From NCBI RefSeq assembly GCF_958298935.1, contig NC_084937.1, positions 28,157,568 through 28,221,567 of the forward strand: 64,000 nt of DNA, read 5' to 3'. This DNA is from Phragmites australis (taxonomy: Eukaryota; Streptophyta; Magnoliopsida; Poales; Poaceae). The translations under genes and the position numbers were made by a program. Below the pieces are notes generated by a model. That model worked only from the letters and a program-made list of their open reading frames with translations, did no database searches and was not told the DNA's origin. Shown here one piece after another: positions 1-12,711 of this stretch; within the stretch, counting starts at the first letter, position 1, and each line of letters begins with the position of its first letter.

Positions 1-320
1 ATGTCAGTCAATTGAAAAAGCATATTGGTCCCAATGCTGTTCCTTGTACAAATTTGCCTCTGGTGGACTCCCAAGGAAGAATCAAATTTGCCCCTACAGC
101 CGTGCTGGATACCCGCGCACTACCTAGGGGAGACAATATGATTACTCAATGGCTGATTCAGTGGGATCCTTCCTCTCCAGCCGAAGCATCTTGGGAGGAT
201 AAATCATTTATCAAGACTACATTTCCCTCATTCTATTGGCAGATCATCAAGACATGGTGGTCGCAGGAAGCTTCGGACCAACAACCTCAAGATGGGAGCG
301 TTGCAATCCATGACACTTGA
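1..320 (+). pseudogene. Ty3/gypsy polyprotein C-terminus (chromodomain end), partial
   Basis: The open frame enters from the left edge and stops at about 320. Its middle reads as a retroelement chromodomain: a VLD-x-R start, then LIQWDPSSPAEASWED and a closing TTFPSFY. This is the usual layout of the C-terminal chromodomain of plant chromoviruses, placed after integrase. The protein would help direct integration to marked chromatin. The stop is followed within 40 bases by a purine-rich run (aaggaggggg) and then an LTR start, which is the normal end of a gypsy element. Only the last hundred or so codons are in the window, so intactness of the rest cannot be judged. Confidence 0.75.
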
Positions 321-349
321 GGGCAAGTGTCTGCTTAAGGAGGGGGCAT

Positions 350-837
350 TGTCATAACCAGGTACTACAAGCTACGGTCCTGATCTCCAGATCACTCTTT
401 CAGGTGCATCGGACGGTTGAGGACGCTCTGATGACTCTGCCGAGTTCATTTTTGCTGTTTGCCGGATAACTACAGTTGTCCTTCCATTTTCAGCCATGGT
501 TAAACTGTTAAGCTCGTTTTTACTTTTAAACCTGGTGAGTTGTAATCGCTGGATAAGTACCCAGCCGGGAGGGGACGGGGTTATGCCATGAGAATATTCT
601 GTACAAGAACCTCCTAAAACAGTCTAATGTAGAAATCCAGCTCTGGTGATTTCCCCAATTTTCGTTTTCCATCAATTCTTCGCCGATTGATCTTGTTTGA
701 TTCCACGAGAGCTCGAATGGGATCTGTCACAGAGGAGTCCGTAGCAACAGCGCACCGACCTGATCTGCTTGCCTTCGCAGCATCATGCCACCCCGCGAGG
801 TTAGGGATTCTGAGACTAGCCGACGATTGTACCTGAC
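350..837 (+). repeat. 3' LTR of the left-edge Ty3/gypsy element
   Basis: The LTR starts tgtcataacc, straight after the polypurine-like run aaggagggggca that follows the chromodomain stop. The right boundary is approximate. I placed it near cctgac (about 831-837), which would mirror the TGTCA start. No second LTR copy is in the window to confirm it. The antisense frame at 614-850 lies inside it and is not taken as a gene. Confidence 0.5.
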
Positions 838-1596
838 GATCCAACTTCAACCCCCAGATTCAACCCATATGAACTCGAAAAAAAACCATTCTAAATCTAT
901 CCAACCCTCTCTTATTGCAAACAAAACTTAATCCAATCCACTCCTCAGGTAAATCCACTTCCACCCTTCCAAAACAAACCTGTCGGACAACCCAACCCGT
1001 TTAATCCATTTTGACCCAACCCATTAACAGGATCACTAAGTACGCCAACCTTTTCAGCACAGCCCGGAAAGGAAGCAGAAAGAGCGAAGACTCGCCGTTG
1101 ATTTCAATTCAGCCTGACTTGGCTACTGTGTCAGTTGTTTTAATTACCTGATGCGTTGCTACACCGGTGGTTGTCTGAGGCCTAATTTGGGCGCTGTTAT
1201 TTTAGGCTAAGATAGGTGTGGCGTTTTTTTACCTGAAGTAGTTTTATGTGGCTGTGACGAGACAGAGCATTGTTCAGTTATCATCGTCCTATTGCCACTG
1301 GTTTGGTGATGTAAAATGTTTGTGGATGCCTGGAAGCTGTGACCCACACCATGCTTGCTCGATGCAACATGCCATATGAGGAATAGAAAAAACAGTCTGC
1401 CAAGTACATATCTGAACTGATAAATCACAAAAGCCAGGTCTCCATCGAGTCGCCCGGACGCGAACAGTAGTATCGTCTTTCGCACCTTACCTCACAACCT
1501 CATCACCATTACACCATCTCGAGGGTAAATTTGAAGCACAACATAACTGCGAGGAAGTTTTCCTGAAGCATCTTGAATTGTTATTTAACCAGCGAG
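838..1596. other. Intergenic sequence, no gene seen
   Basis: Low-complexity AC-rich sequence (900-1040) followed by unremarkable sequence. The antisense open frame at 1207-1485 has no recognisable domain, and I do not accept it as coding. Confidence 0.5.
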
Positions 1597-2842
1597 TGCA
1601 AATCTTGCGGATTTTTTTTTAAAATATTATTTTTTATGGGAATTTCAAAAATATTGCACAAAATTACAAAATTACAAAAATAATATGCAGTCGCGGACGG
1701 TTTAGCGAAAATCAATTTTCGCTCGATGGAATGAAGAAAATCAGTTTTCTCTCGATGGAATAGCGAAAATAGTAATTTTTGTACTTGGGTCCCGTGAAAA
1801 TTAATTTTCACACATTGATTCCACAAATTATTTTTTAAATAATTTTTTAGGTATGTTAGCGCAAAAACAATTTTTTGTGGAACTGTAGCTTGAAAATTAT
1901 TTAAAAACTTAATTTTCACAGAACGGATGTGTGAAAATTGTTTTTCATTTTTTTATGCATGCAATTTTTTGTATTTTTCGATGTAAGTTGTTATTTGGTT
2001 GTCATACAGAAATAACACATACCTGGAGATCATTGACATACAGAAATATAAAGCATTTACATTGAACTCGTCTAAAAAATAGGACAGCTGATGCGCTAAA
2101 AGGAAGAAAATATTACATCCAATCTTGAAAATATATAACTGAAAATGCTTGGTCCTGTAATAGGATACTAAAATACTACTATAATTACAATTTAACTTTT
2201 TTGCCACACTTTGGGGAAGTAAATATCAAATGAAATCAGAGAAGGCTCAAAACTATTGGTGCTATCACTACATAATATTTGTACTTACTAGTTACACTAT
2301 CCATCAAGCTAAGTAGCAGTCTTGTTCTCCTTGCAACTGACTAACTTCTATAGTAATTCAAGCCTTCGTGAAAGAAATAAGAGAGCAGATATACTATTTC
2401 GATTACTATGTCTGAGCAAGTAGAGTGACATTTTGAATTATAAACACTGAAAAATCAAAATTATGATTAACCATGAAAATTAATTACGTAAAAAAAGATT
2501 GTGCACCACAACAAAAATAACAACTTACATAAAAAATACAAAAAATTGCATGCATAAAAAATGAAAACAATTTTCGCACACTAGTTCCACACAAATTAAT
2601 TTTCTAATAATTTTTGAGGTACTGTACTGCAAAAATTATTAAAAAAAATAATTTTTACAAGACTAAAGTGTTAAAATTAATTTTCACAGGACCAAAATAC
2701 GAAAACTACTATTTTCACTATTGCATAGAGCGATAGTTGATTTTCATTGAACCGTTCAGGGACTATTTTTATAATTTTACCATTTTGCAATATTTTTAAA
2801 ATTCCTATAAAAATAATATTTAAAAAACTCCAAATCTCGCCA
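1597..2842. mobile_element. AT-rich inverted-repeat element with about 280-bp TIRs
   Basis: The left flank (about 1597-1880) and the reverse complement of the right flank (about 2560-2842) align over a long stretch. Shared blocks include tttaaatattattttt, a fragment gaattt-aaaaatattgca, gtgaaaattaatttt and tagcgaaaatagta-like runs. The middle holds no transposase-like frame. It looks like a non-autonomous DNA transposon or long MITE. Identity between the arms is moderate, so it is old. Exact ends and the target duplication were not resolved. The frames at 1581-1919, 1953-2207 and 2677-2967 are AT-rich noise within it. Confidence 0.6.
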
Positions 2843-3016
2843 CGCGGACAATATAGCGACGAGGACTGCAAGTACGATAGGACGTGGATTTTATACTGTG
2901 TGCATGAAACATTTTGTGCACAGACTACTGACAGAGTGACGTCTTGACAGGTGACATAGGGGTTCATGAGCCATCAGAGACGCTGGAGCTGGAGTGCTGG
3001 ACACCTGAAGGCTGAA

Positions 3017-3494
3017 GCTCCTTCGAATGGGGCAATAGTTTTTTTTTTTCTATCCTACGGCGCTAGCTCAAATATCACTCTATCAAATTTTCTCAGTCAT
3101 TTATCACCAAACATTATTTAAACCAGGTTTCTGATGCCCATAACTTTTTCGTTATGAACAATAACCATTAGCTTAAAAAACAAAAAATGTGTCGATTTTT
3201 TACATGCTCTATAATTTATAAGTAAATTATTTTAACTGGATTCACTAAAAATCTTGTGTAGAATTCAAACTAAAATTTTTCAAAATATACTATTTTTGCA
3301 ACTTGTAGCAATTTTTAAGTCCTTATAAAAATTCCAAAAACTCTAATTTTTTTACTAATATTCCTCTCATGAGATATAATAATTTATAAAAGTGTTTGAT
3401 TTCAACCGTATTTGGTTTCAACAGTGTTTGTGTGGCATTTGGGTGGGCGCCATCTGGTAGGATGGTAAAAAAAACTATTGCCCTCTTCGAAGGC
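3017..3494. mobile_element. MITE-like element, about 480 bp
   Basis: The ends are inverted repeats. The left end reads gctccttcgaatggggcaat, then agttttttttttct and atcctac. The right end read backwards gives gccttcgaagagggcaatag, then a T run and ccatcctac. The arms match over about 45 bp with a few differences. There is no coding capacity. The superfamily was not determined, and I could not read a convincing target duplication. Confidence 0.6.
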
Positions 3495-3814
3495 ACATGT
3501 TATTTAACCTGGTTTTTTTCGTTGAAATGTGTAGGAGAGTATTATAGATGCATTATTATTCAGGAGCCCTCCTTCTTTAAGGATAAAAACGGTTCCATAC
3601 TGATTGAATGGTTTATTTTTATATTGCTATCTATATTTTAATTTTAATATGAATATGATAGTTTGAATCCAAATCTATATTCGAATATCTACTCAATCGA
3701 GTTGTACGCAAATATCATACAAGTTTAACGAAAACAATTTTTATTTTGGTGCGCAAAAGATTCGTTCACATTTGGAATTTGTCGGAGTATAGAATAGGAG
3801 ATCCACTAAAGGGA

Positions 3815-4750
3815 TCGATAACGTCTTAAAAGGGAGTAAATTATGATATTTAGAACTATTTCAGTTTCAAAAATAACGCAAGATAAATCTATATTAATTT
3901 TTATCTAAATGTGCTCAGGTTTATTGAGTGTGTCTACTCCACTGATCAAAGCACTTATAATGTATCTAAGAAGATAAATTGCAAGAATGTAAATACAGAA
4001 ACGTAAATAAGGTAGAGAGCAAACACGACGCAAGAATTTTTTCTATGGTATCGATGGTATGAATGCCACCTCTAGTCCACATTAGAGCTCCACTAAGGAT
4101 ATGCTCATGCTTGGCATTCGATCACGGCTCTTGAGCCAACAAGTCACAAAGACAAGACCTCCACCCGGATGAGCCACCAAGGCAATGTCTCATCACTAGC
4201 ATATCTTCCGGTTCCTTGCCGTTGTGATTATTTTGGAGCTTAAGTCACCAAAGCAAGGGTTTCTGCGTCCCCGTACAATCGCCTTGTCGCTGCTCCACAC
4301 CACGTCGGAGTGTCAACAAGCTTGCGGGCAAGTCACCAAGACTTTAAGGTGCTGATGTACCACTTATTACAAGATTGGATCACTTCTTGATCCACTCTTT
4401 AGGACGCAATCACCTAGCAACACTCTCTCTAGGCCTATAAACACTAAACACTCTCTAATCTTGTGCTTAATCATCTTGGACAAACACATTAAGCACTTTG
4501 GTGGCTTGGATATCTTCTAAAAGGTGTATGAGCTTCCTCTAGACTCCAGCAGCATGCCACTACTTCAAATGACCGAGTGGAGGGGTATTTATAGCCTAAA
4601 ACCTATGCACTAGCTGTTAACCCAACGGTTGAGAAAAGTTGTTAAAATCGGATGATCTGGTGAGAACAATAGTACTAACACCGGATCGTCCGTGAGTATT
4701 ATCACAAACTAGTCGTTGGAACCCCACTCATGTCTCTGTGAACACCGGAC
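3815..4750 (-). repeat. Degenerate copia LTR fragment (copy 1 of 3)
   Basis: This stretch aligns with 22877-23700 and 37054-37400 through shared blocks such as ataaatctat, gtaaatac-gaaacgtaaata, agtagagagagca and atcgatggtatgaat. The other two copies sit beside antisense copia gag or PPT sequence, so the LTR reads on the minus strand. A likely TATA box (ataaatacccctcc, minus strand) lies near 4590, and palindrome-like ccggatcgtccg repeats lie upstream of it. It replaces most of the 5' LTR of the surrounding gypsy element. Confidence 0.6.
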
Positions 4751-4767
4751 ACCACACCGATGTTTGT

Positions 4768-7100
4768 CATGGGATACGACCCAGATGAGCCCGTTGTGCC
4801 TAGGTGTGGGACACTAAATTAAAGTTTGAAGGCTCCGAGGCTCAACAAAAAGTTTGCACGACAGTTCATGCAACCAGGGGGGCAGCGGAGGCTCCCGTGT
4901 TCTGGGTGTCGGCGATGATCCCCAGGCCACATGCCCAGAGGGGAACCAGATCGGCACCGGACATGAAGACGCTCTGACACAGCTCCAACCACCACAGCGT
5001 CGCCCAGAGGAGTTGTCATAGACGTCGCGGTCTTTGGCGGCATCATCACCAAGGTCGTTACGCTGCGCGAATGTCGGGGGCTCTCCTCTCGCGACATGAC
5101 GCCAAACTGCTGCGGCAAGCACCACGCCTGTCAGTAGGACTGGTGATGGCCGCGATCACCAAGAACCACAGTAGGCCCTACAGCAGGAGAGATCTCGTCC
5201 TCCGTCAATAACAGGGAGTGCTCAAAGACCCCCGCCGTGTTAGGACAGCCAATCCTCAAACCTGCATGACTCCCTACGCCAAAGCGACCTCTACAGTGTG
5301 ATTCAGAGCCATCAACTAGGCAAAATCCCCAAACAGGTAAGAGGGTACACTGAAACTAATCGAGTGTGTGGACTTTTTGGCAAGGTCATCTCGAGGTCAG
5401 GAAAAAAGGTCTTCCGCTCTTCAAGATCTTAATAGAAAGAACGACCAATTCCGATAGATACCCGGAACGAGGGCAATCTTCCAAGATCTCAATTGGTGGC
5501 CCTTTTTCTCCTCGTGTACTAACCACTCCTCGACCAGACGAGGAGTCATTGCCCTATTTGCAGCTACCCCCACAGGTCACGAGAGCGGTACTAGTCGTTG
5601 AGCAGTGATGGTTTGTTGTGACCAGAGACAAACAAGCACAGGACCACACATGTTGATAAGTTGTGCATGTTGATTGGATTGGGAGCTAGAGCGATCTTGA
5701 CCCCACACGCCAGCAACACCTTTAGGTACACATTTCAATTAAATTTTCAGGCCACCAAACATTGTTGCGAAGTATGAGGGCCTTTAACTAGAATGCGAGC
5801 AGCATCCGCATGGAGGGTAAGACGCCCACTAGAGATAAGAGACTCGCTAATGGCCATAAACTGGGTTAAGAGGGATTCCTGTGCTCAGACCAGACGATAG
5901 CGACATACCTCTCCGAAGTAAAAAAGCTAGAGTGACGCTCCTTCAATTTTGATGTCTAGCGCATCTCTTACAAGGACAACTTCCTAGCCGGTGAGTTGAT
6001 CTATCTAGTCTCTTCTTGCGCACCTATCCTGGTCAGAGTCTTTGAAAAAATATTCACACGACCAACCACTGCGGTCTCATTCCAACATGTAAGGGATGCT
6101 TCGCTGGGAAACGGAGCATCAGAGGCAACACCTCATTTGGTGTCGTCAACCTCGGATGGCCATCATATGGTCGCTCTGCTCGATTTGGGTATGACCTGAA
6201 TGGATCAGATCTTAGACTACATTCAGAATCAAGCAACCCTTGATGATGATGGATCAGCAGAAAGCGTCACGTGGCAGGACCACAAATACTCCTAGTTAGG
6301 GGGATGCCTCTACCACCAAAGGAGCATCAGCCTTTTATTGAAATACATCACTCAGAATGTGGGGAGAACAGCGTTCCCGACATCCTCAGAGGCTTATGTG
6401 TTGGTCGCGCTTCATACCGCACTCGGGTCGAGAAAGTATTTTGGTAAGGATTCTATTAGCCCACGACCCTCCAGGATGCTTGGGAGCCGGTGAAACAGTA
6501 CAGGTCATGTGAGAAACATGGCTGATATGCCAAACTTCCAGCCCGAGCACAGCAAACCGTACAACTCTATGTTTCTTTACTGTTTGGGGACTCGTTATCA
6601 TGGGACCGTTCCCTAAAAGCCCTAGGCGATTTTGAATTCCTGTTCGTGGTACTAGGCAAATTCACTAAGGGGATCGAGGCCAAGCCTGTTTGTAAGTCTC
6701 CATCACAACGGAGATTAAGTTCATATGAGCAGTGGTAGTGTGATTTGGCCATCCAAACCGCATAATTACGAACAAACAAGACTCAATTCGCCAGTCAGAA
6801 AACGCACGTCGCGTTGTACAACCAACTATTCACGTGACGACCAGGAGGCGTGGCAAGAGGACAATACAAACTCGAGCGAAGAGTCTCATGAACGTGCTCA
6901 AAATTTGGACAGCCCGATACCAATAGAGCCTCAGGCACTACCGCTACCATAGGGTACGAAAGCAGACACTTGTCGTAGACGACCTCGATCTCAGATGAGT
7001 CTAGGAATAGGGCAGGTCATAACAAACTCTTTCTCAAGGGGGAGGGTGTCCTACAAGGTGGTCTGCTTTTGTTGACCTGGCATAGTCTATGTGGCTAGAG
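4768..7100 (+). pseudogene. Degenerate gypsy leader and gag region
   Basis: From about 4768 the sequence (gggatacgacccagatgag and following) parallels the leader and gag of the element at 50230 onward, block by block. No frame stays open for more than about 80 codons. This is the gag region of the 3780-14393 element, inactivated by many stops and shifts. The short frames at 4814-5125, 5366-5608, 5996-6199 and 6725-6952 are pieces of it or noise. Confidence 0.55.
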
Positions 7101-7731
7101 GCCGGCCACAAATTACACAAACTAGTGAAACACAGTTTCTATGTGTAAGGCTGCTCGAAGACGAACCTGTTTTTATTTTGCAAGATCTTCCGGACGAGTG
7201 TGGAACATGGCTTGTGAGTTTTTGCAAATTCAAAAAATAGACTCTGTTTTGCAGGATAACCCATATATGAACGTCTCACAAATGGTAATTTTTTCCAATT
7301 CATAGGCTTGATCGCCTGGTTGGTAGTGTTCCGACCGGCCAGATGATCAGGGGCTAGAGATTTTAGGATATGTAGTGTTTTTTTTGTGTAGCTTATAGGT
7401 TTTGTTCTTCTCGATCGATCCTTCTTTTTGGGGGGGTGGGAGTCAAAATTTCTACTCGCGCAGTATCGAGGGTATGGGCTTCCGAGGGATGACGATGACA
7501 AGGCCACGAGTCCTAAATCAGGTTGAGCATTGGTCGCCCTCAAAGGGCTTGTTGTGCTAAGAGCCATACTAAGCACCAGGAACCTTACTAGTGAGTACCT
7601 CAAACCTACTCACTACTCAAACATAGGAAAAAATTATATGAAGACTAGTCCTTCATTACAAAGTGACCACCTGGGCTGCTCTCGGGGGCTGGATCTAAAC
7701 AATCTATTCAGTACACGCGAGACCCAAAAAC

Positions 7732-9140
7732 TTATGGCAGAGGATTGAACCAGACATACAAAAGAAAGGAGCGAACAACGGGCATATATGAGTCTGCAAG
7801 TTCATGGAGCTCCTTGGTGGTCTTCGTAGCGCCGATAAAGCCTTCGAAGACAGCCAGGATGAGGTCTTTATCCAGAAGGTGCTCATGGGCACAGGCTAGG
7901 GAAAGACATGCGCTGGTTGTTTTGACATCCAGCAAGTGGTCAGCCACCATCACACGTAGCCTATCCTCAAGGCCACTCGCCTCCTTGGAGGCCACCAAAA
8001 AGCAGTCAACATGATCAGTCATGGTGCCCCCAGGCGTTGGGCGATCCTGAACATCGGTGGTCCGCAATAGCGAGTCAAAGGGTGTAAAAGCTCGATTGAG
8101 GTGGTCATAGAAATATTTCCGCCGCTGGTCACGTTCTCTGGCCATCTGCTCCAGGTCTCTGCTCACCACAAGTAGCTCCTCCCGGCAAGCTGGTCAATGA
8201 AATAGGTTGCACATCACAAAGAAGCAAGCCGATTGGGTCTCACTCGGCTAGCCTAGGGCTAACACATCGCTAAGTGGTGGTAGGACTAACGCACCTTGAA
8301 GATCACCCTGCAAGTTCTCTCGCTTGACCATAAACCCTAGCTCACACTCGGCCACCGCTTCCTGGATACGCCGGTCAACAGAATCTTCAATAAGCATTGT
8401 CTGGGGTTCGGGACGAGAAGGTGGGTCAACCAGTTCTGATCGTGCCACTTCTAGCCGACACTGGTTGTGGGTGTTGTCGGTATGTGTGGGAGGGGGCTCA
8501 GAGTATGATGGAGTTTCAGTCATTTTAGGGCTTCTACGATCAGGGTGGCAACAACAAAACTCATCAGAGAAATCACAAAGTTTCGTCCAAATATAATAAA
8601 GAACCTAAATTATAGTTTGATATTTACTGCTCGGTGGCCTCCACCTGGAAGATGGATCGTACATAGTCCACTGCCCCTTGGCACTTCTCTTGTAGTCTCT
8701 CCTCGGCTACGGGTTCGGCTACCGCAACCCCCTCACGAATGAGATCGAGGTTGAAGTTGGGATCATGGCTACGATAGCACCAGAGGATGTACCCTTCTGC
8801 ATTTCTCACTGCATGCACCACATCCTTAGTACCCCTCGCCGCCGGTATACTCGGGAGATCGGAAAACTTTTCTGAGAGAACTTTTGTGGCATAGGCCCAG
8901 GCCTAGGCTATGCGCAGGTCCTTCGGCTCGATGATATCCAGCTCGAGGCTCCTCAGGGGATCCTTGAATGCCTTAAATGTATCTTGGAGAATGCTAGGAG
9001 TGGTGCTCTCGTTCTCCCTGAGCTGGGTATGTTCAGCGATGAGTGCGCCTTTTTCTTATTGGAGCTCACCACACTTCTGCTGGAGCATGAGCCGCGCCTC
9101 CTTTTCTTTGGCCAGCTGCTTCTCCAATTCAGCACTATCG
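7732..9140 (-). pseudogene. Gypsy antisense ORF remnant, coiled-coil part
   Basis: Minus-strand frames at 7732-8169, 8248-8523, 8624-8821 and about 8910-9140 read as one broken protein. Its upstream part is rich in Lys, Glu and Gln (KEKEARLMLQQKCGELQ-like), followed by charged helical sequence. Such coiled-coil tails are typical of extra ORFs carried antisense in plant Tat-lineage gypsy elements. The N-terminal domain of such a protein is seen separately at 12712-13250. The two are split by the LTRs at 9.2-11.8 kb. It could instead be the sense ORF of the reverse-oriented LTR next to it. Confidence 0.45.
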
Positions 9141-9229
9141 GAGGGTGAACTCCTCAAGCGGGGATCTGGAGGGACCCCCTTTGAGATTCGGCGAGGGGGA
9201 TGATTCTGAATCCGCTTCGTAGGTGAAAT

Positions 9230-10950
9230 AAATGGGAGTAAATGAGATGCAGGTGGAGTGGATGATCGGATGCAGGAGGAAGTAAATACTTAGGGGATTT
9301 TTAGACAGGTTCGGGCCGCACTGAGCGTAATACCCTACTCCTGTGTGTATGCTATAAATGCTCTGAGAATGTCTCTCTGAGGATCTGCCGTGTTACAAGA
9401 ATATTTGTCTAAGTCTAGAGCTTCGTGCTTCCGCCGTCGTCGATCGGAGTTTGTTCGATGTGCTCTAGGTCTTCCATCTTCTCTATCTTGTGTTCTCTAA
9501 GTCTCGGTGATGTGTGTTCCTAAGTCTTGGGTCTCCTTTCTCTGGGGAGCCCGCCCCGCTTATATATCCGTAAGAGCCGTAGCGTGCCCAGAAAGGATGG
9601 CGTAAGTTCCAAGACGCCATAAATGAAAAGCAACCATCATGGGCTGCAGCTCGAGGTGACAGGGAGGGTTAAAAATGCGCCCCCGTTCAGTCTTGTTCGT
9701 CATCATTCTGCTTTTTCGGCGAGAGCAGCCTCGCGTGCCCGCCCGGTCAGAGCAGGCCTGACACAATAAGGCGGTAGGTGGTGTGCCTCGAGCCCTGCGA
9801 CGTTATCCCGAGGCGCGCCGGATGACGCACGATGTGACCCGTGCATTAAATGTTCCTACGCCTCCCTGCCAGACCGTGGCAGGGACTGACAGCAGGCATG
9901 GGGGGAGTAGTTGGAAGTGACAGGTCATGCGCCCTCTTAAATGCAGCATCGGGCCTCTCACTAGTTGATACCTCACCGTTGAGCCTCTGTGGGGACTACC
10001 GGCGAAGGACTTCTCAGGCCCTCGGGGAACTGTGAGTGCTCGGGGATTACTGTTCACAGCCCGAGCACTCTCTCCCGGATATGCCCTCTCTTGGTCCTCG
10101 GGGAACCGGGTGCTCGGGGACCACTGTTCATGGCCCCGAGCACTCTCTCCCGAAACTTGACTGCTCGGGTCCTCGTGGAACTCGAGTGCTCGGGGGCCAC
10201 TGTTCATGGCCCCGAGCACTCTCTCCCGGAATTTGTCTGCTCGCGTCCTCGGGGAACTTGGGTGCTCGGGGGCCACTGTTCACGGCCCCGAGCACCCTCT
10301 CCCGGAACTTGGTCTTCTCGGATCATCGGGGAACTCGGGTACTTGGAGACTACTATTCATGGCCCCGAGCACCCTCTCCCGAAACTTGGTCTTCTCAGAT
10401 CATCAGGGAACTCGGGTACTTGGGGACCACTGTTTATGGCCTCGAGCATCCTCTCCCGGAACTTGGTCTTCTCGGACCTCGGGGAGATAACCCCCGAGGG
10501 AGGGCGCCACGTGGCACTCTGCTGTTCTGGTTTTGGGACTCGGGGACCCTTGGTTCCCATATCACCGACAAGCACACATGTTGGCTGTCGTTTCCTTATT
10601 GTCAATCAACTTGCGGATAGAGGCGGGGAAGCGGGTGGCCAGGGAGAGAAGGTCGGAGGCTGAAACAGGCTCAATGGCCTGCTCAGCAGGCATGGGAGCC
10701 ATGATCAATTATCCCGAGGTCAGAGCTGCTGCAGGCTGGGGGGCCAAACATGTTGAGGTACAGGTGAAGGAGTTACAACCGTGGTTATGGGAAGGGTCGA
10801 GGAACTGCGGTGACAACAAATTTACAATCAGGAAAAGAATGAAAGCGCGAGGTGTTGGCGCCTAACAGAAAACCTTACAGTGATGGCAGAGTGCTAAGCA
10901 CAAGCCTGAACCTCGTAAAGCTGTTGGGTCGACTGGTTGGGGAGGACTGT
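9230..10950 (-). repeat. Reverse-oriented gypsy-type LTR
   Basis: Read on the minus strand, this block has a TATA box (ggatatataagcgg, near 9558-9571) ahead of a C-rich transcribed leader. It ends with a ggcccgaacctgtctaaaa-like sequence near 9300, a common ending region of grass gypsy LTRs. The U3 side (10010-10500) is a 76-bp repeat array. Both boundaries are approximate, and no partner LTR is present. It interrupts the antisense ORF of the older element. Confidence 0.5.
10010..10500. repeat. 76-bp minisatellite with a hairpin in each unit
   Basis: The landmark ctctcccg recurs at 10070, 10145, 10221, 10297, 10374 and 10451, so the period is 75-77 bp over about six copies. Most units contain an inverted repeat, gtgctcgggg then about 13 bases then ccccgagcac. 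It lies upstream of the minus-strand TATA box, within U3 of the LTR. The period is not a multiple of three, so it produces repetitive open frames in all three frames that are not genes. Confidence 0.85.
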
Positions 10951-11033
10951 CTAGTAGTCGAGCAGCCGAACCTTGGCGTCCCGCGAGCACGTTTGGATGC
11001 CTCCGCGATAGACAAGCTCTCCGTCAGTCTCTT

Positions 11034-11805
11034 TGAAAGTCCATCTAGACCCTATGTAGGTTTTGGATAATTGATGACAAATGATTAGGGGATTAATGAG
11101 TTTATTAAAGTTATGAACATGTTTTAGTCCCATCAAAGAAGTTAAACGATGTTGACATCCCTCAAAAAGAAAAGAGAATCGGCTTGTAGTCACTTAATAG
11201 ATTTAAACTGATTTTATTTTTAAATTTGAGTATATGTATGCCATTCTATCGAGAGAGATGCGTATAGATAGACTTGAAGATGTCTCAGTGCTTAAAGTAC
11301 CTGTTTAGATCAAAGAAGAGAGACATAAATCACCCCATGAACACTGGAAAGTTCAGCTGAACTTAGAGAACCTAGTTGACACACCAGAATCCGAAGTATC
11401 CGCACCTCAACGGAGACGTAAGACCGTTTGATCCGAACTTCGGGAAACAAATTATTGTCTCATTTACCTTCTTGCATACTTTCTCATTCTAGTTGATCTT
11501 TGGGGCAAGTTGTCTGATCTATATGTTTGTGAGTTTATAGCTGGAGGTGGTTGGTGAAAATATACTTAAGCTTCCTTTGAAACCTGTGAAAATCCTTAGA
11601 TTCAACTATACTTGATTATGTGTTCTTAGTTTCCGATTTTTTTTGTTCCATCCGGACTATATAGGTTAAGCTCGAAACCTCTGGACCCCAGAGTCTTCGG
11701 ATTGACCCAGAGTATCCAGAATCTGTAATCCGCTGTGAGGTTTTAATTTTTCAGAAAACGCCTATTCACCCCCTCTAGGCGACATCACATACATTCACTC
11801 TTTCA
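11034..11805 (+). repeat. Solo LTR, diverged relative of the 52-kb element LTR
   Basis: It starts tgaaagtccatctagaccct, which parallels the start of the LTR at 52427, and ends with cgacatcac...ctctttca, which parallels its end at 55035. Internal blocks also align, such as caacggagacgta and gatccgaacttcgggaaac, and aaaacgcctattcaccccc near the end. It is 772 bp, against about 2.6 kb for the young LTR, and it lacks the CCGG repeat block. The flanking pentamers are identical: CTCTT at 11029-11033 and CTCTT at 11806-11810. This is a solo LTR left by recombination. Confidence 0.85.
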
Positions 11806-12711
11806 CTCTTGTGTCGACACTGGGCCAACAGCAGCCTGATCGCTCTCGGTCTAGTCGAAGCGCACCTGGTCGGAGCGAGTCTGGTCGGGGCGATGTTGGT
11901 CGACCCTTTGGAGATTGGCGTCGCTCACAAAACCGTCACCCGTGGCCACTGCCTGACTCTGAGCAGTTTGGTTGCCTTCTCGACCAGCTGGGTTGACATC
12001 ATGACCAGATGGGTGGCCGCACGGGGCAGAGCTGGGCAACGGAGAGGACATGCTGGCAGTGAGATCAACTTCTCGGGTAGTCTCCGTGATCTCGTTGATT
12101 ATCGGGCGTAAGATATCAACCTAGGGAAGACCCTGCAGTGACGTAAACCATGAAACCCTGACCCAGTAGAAGACTTGGAGATGTAAGTTCTGATAAAAGA
12201 CCAAACATATCAATCTGAGCCGAGCCCTCTCCGACGAAGAGAGGTCGCACAATGGAGAAGTGTTTCACGGCGGACCATCCTTCCTCGGGGCTATCGCCTT
12301 GAGGAATTTGACCTGCGACTCGATGGACTCGTCAGGGAGATCTGTATAAGAGGGATACTTCAGTAAACAAAGAGCAACTTGGAAGTGGTTACGATGTTAC
12401 CTAGAGAGCTCTCCCTAGTGACGTCGTCATTCCCGGTATACATATATGCTGGATGTGCTCTTTTCCACAAAGAGCACAACCGGCGCTTGATGAAGTCACA
12501 AGTAACATCTCATCCCATTAGCCCGACGTTCGTGAGGTTTTTGACCTGGGATGCAAGGCTCAACAGCTCCTGAGTGGTCGCGAGGGAGTTCTCCTAGCTC
12601 TCGGAGACCTGTGTCAGTCTGTTCGACATGCAGATGTTGTCCAAGGAATCCTCCATCTTGAGGTAGAACCATTCTTCACTTCAGCCCGACCACGACGGCT
12701 TAAGGCCCATC

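Noticed and set aside
9989..10663. Repetitive open frames of 94-224 codons in three frames
   Set aside because: They are created by the 76-bp minisatellite, whose period is not a multiple of three. The peptides are repeats of one another with no domain.
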